From assembly GCF_949628265.1 (NCBI RefSeq), contig NC_088789.1, forward strand, positions 25,227,883 to 25,291,882: a DNA stretch of 64,000 nt. Direction: 5' to 3'. The translations under genes and the position numbers were made by a program. The DNA comes from Cloeon dipterum (lineage: Eukaryota > Arthropoda > Insecta > Ephemeroptera > Baetidae). The number at the start of each line of letters is the position of its first letter. Within the stretch, counting starts at the first letter, position 1. This document shows, in pieces, positions 62,599-64,000 of this stretch. The notes beneath the pieces were generated by a model. The model did no database searches. It was not told where the DNA came from and saw nothing but the letters and a program-made list of their open reading frames with translations.

Positions 62599-64000
62599 GT
62601 GAGCCGCAGTGTAGTGCGAGCTAGATGTCAAATCATGTTGATGGAAATAATGCATCAGTGAAAGATGGAATTAGTCACTTAGCTCGATCGTCTCATTCTC
62701 ATTAGCCACTTGTACAAAATTTGAGATACTATAACACTCATATCGCGCGTAGAGATAGTCCTTGTCTAGCTCACGAGCACACGCAGAACCAACACGTTGT
62801 TGCAGTTTAAATGTTTGCCAACAACTATTAACCAGCGAGATTCTGAAAGATTCATTTTTTAAGTTTTTTAAAATTTTAAATATTTCATTTCAAATTTTAA
62901 AGACTGAAAACCTTTGCTGTCGTTTCTACCGCGATTGACTGAACCGAATTCGATTTACAGTTTAGGAAATGAACATTTTTAAGCCAAGAATGCACAGATA
63001 ATTGGATTTGAAAATTCTGAAATCTGGGCTGAAGTGTCTTATAACGAAATGGATGGTGATCCAAATCTACGCAAACGACAAATTTTACAGTTACCGAAAA
63101 TTTGGGCTTGAGAGAAAATCTGTAAATAATCTGGGAGCTGGCAAAGTTTAAAATAAAGTAAAGGTAGAAATTTACCAAATGCATTTTTGGAAAATTGCTA
63201 TAAATACAATTTATTTATCTTCATTTTTTTCCTTTTTTCCATAATATATAATCCAAAAAGTAATTTAAAAGTTCCCTTCCTTCAGATTCAAGGATTTTAG
63301 CTAATCATTCATGGAAAATCTTAATTTTAACCATTTTGTAAAATTTAAGTTTACTAACCATTTTTTCTAATTTCATAAAATTCTAAAATTATGGTAAAAG
63401 AATTAATATTAATTTATCCTCAAGCATTAAATATTTTTGGGTCTAGAGTAAATTTAAAAGTTGTAAAATCCGGAAATTTATGACCCTCAATTTAATATTT
63501 AGCCCACAAAAGGGTACTAGACAAGACACTTAAAAAACTAATAGTTTTAGTAAAATTTCAGGCAATAAATAATGCTGAATAATGCTGTTAATTCTATCTT
63601 AATTTTAAAAATTAATATTTAAATGAGCAAAAATAATTTTATCTGGAAATTACGAAAATTTCGTTGAAACCAATAATCGAGCATCTGGATTCTGGATTTT
63701 GGCAAACGTTTAATCTTGCAATTTGTGTTACACTGCACACCTTCGTGACGGGAGTGCTCCATAGACACATTGTTGAGAATGCAAAGTTTTAGTAAAGAAT
63801 CAATTTCCCACAAAACGGAAGCGATCACACCTTACCGAAAGGTTCAGGGTGATGACAAATCCGATTTTCGGGAAAGGAACCACGCAATTCCCCTTTCACT
63901 GAGACGTAAATTCTGTCAGAGTGGCGAGTCGGGCGGCCAAACGTCGCCCGACTCGCTGCTTAAAGGGCATTTGTGCGTCAAAAATATTTAACATGTTTTT
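62599..64000 (+). other. RhoGAP100F: SYD-1 intron (partial, continues past right edge)
   Basis: Begins at the donor AAG|GTGAGC and is AT-rich. Near the end it holds a GC-rich perfect hairpin (63,924-63,956). Open frames at 63,770-63,991 (both strands) have no family resemblance. The next exon is not in the window. Confidence 0.6.
63924..63956. other. Perfect 12-bp GC-rich hairpin
   Basis: gcgagtcgggcg, then a 9-base loop (gccaaacgt), then cgcccgactcgc. Pairing continues with mismatches on both sides (agtg / tgct). It stands alone in AT-rich DNA. It could be a structured RNA element, a protein-binding palindrome or a short element end. Confidence 0.7.

Overview
The window reads as a piece of an insect (arthropod) nuclear genome. 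Short exons are bounded by GT-AG (and twice GC-AG) junctions, introns are very AT-rich, there is no operon structure, and fold-back repeats of the MITE type occur. The recognisable proteins resemble animal katanin p60, TMCO4 and arthropod RhoGAP100F/SYD-1. I cannot name the species. All exon limits below were set by eye from splice consensus and reading phase; no alignment or RNA data were available.

Left end (1-11,460), compact. On the minus strand lies the 5' part of an unrecognised coiled-coil gene (two exons, running off the left edge). Upstream of it, also on the minus strand, is a complete eight-exon katanin p60 ATPase gene (530 codons). Its start codon is only 200 bp from the start codon of a divergent plus-strand TMCO4 gene (nine exons, 575 aa, plus one probable 12-nt microexon), so the two likely share a bidirectional promoter. 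Katanin severs microtubules. TMCO4 is a membrane-associated alpha/beta-hydrolase-like protein with a GYSLG nucleophile-elbow motif.

Middle (11,460-57,417), about 46 kb with no conserved protein-coding gene that I can support. AT-rich stretches alternate with roughly twenty GC/CpG-rich blocks of 0.3-1 kb, typical of promoters and enhancers of a neuronal gene. Within it I see three short or Cys-rich candidate first exons (29,310; 44,254; 53,346). All end in a strong donor in phase 0, and all can therefore join in frame to the exon at 57,418. The interval also holds three fold-back elements, a roughly 330-bp tandem repeat, several dispersed repeat pairs and a 74-bp (GA)n tract.

Right end (57,418-64,000). 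Five phase-0 exons encode the N-terminal part of the Rho-GAP family synaptic scaffold SYD-1 (RhoGAP100F), including its complete PDZ domain and Gln/Pro-rich linkers. The C2 and RhoGAP domains must lie beyond the right edge. The main points for follow-up are the alternative N-termini of SYD-1 (a Cys pair, a Lys-rich stretch, or a Cys cluster, each a plausible membrane-targeting variant), a SYD-1 exon that begins with a perfect donor sequence (recursive-splicing configuration), the TMCO4 microexon, and two GC-AG introns supported by reading phase.
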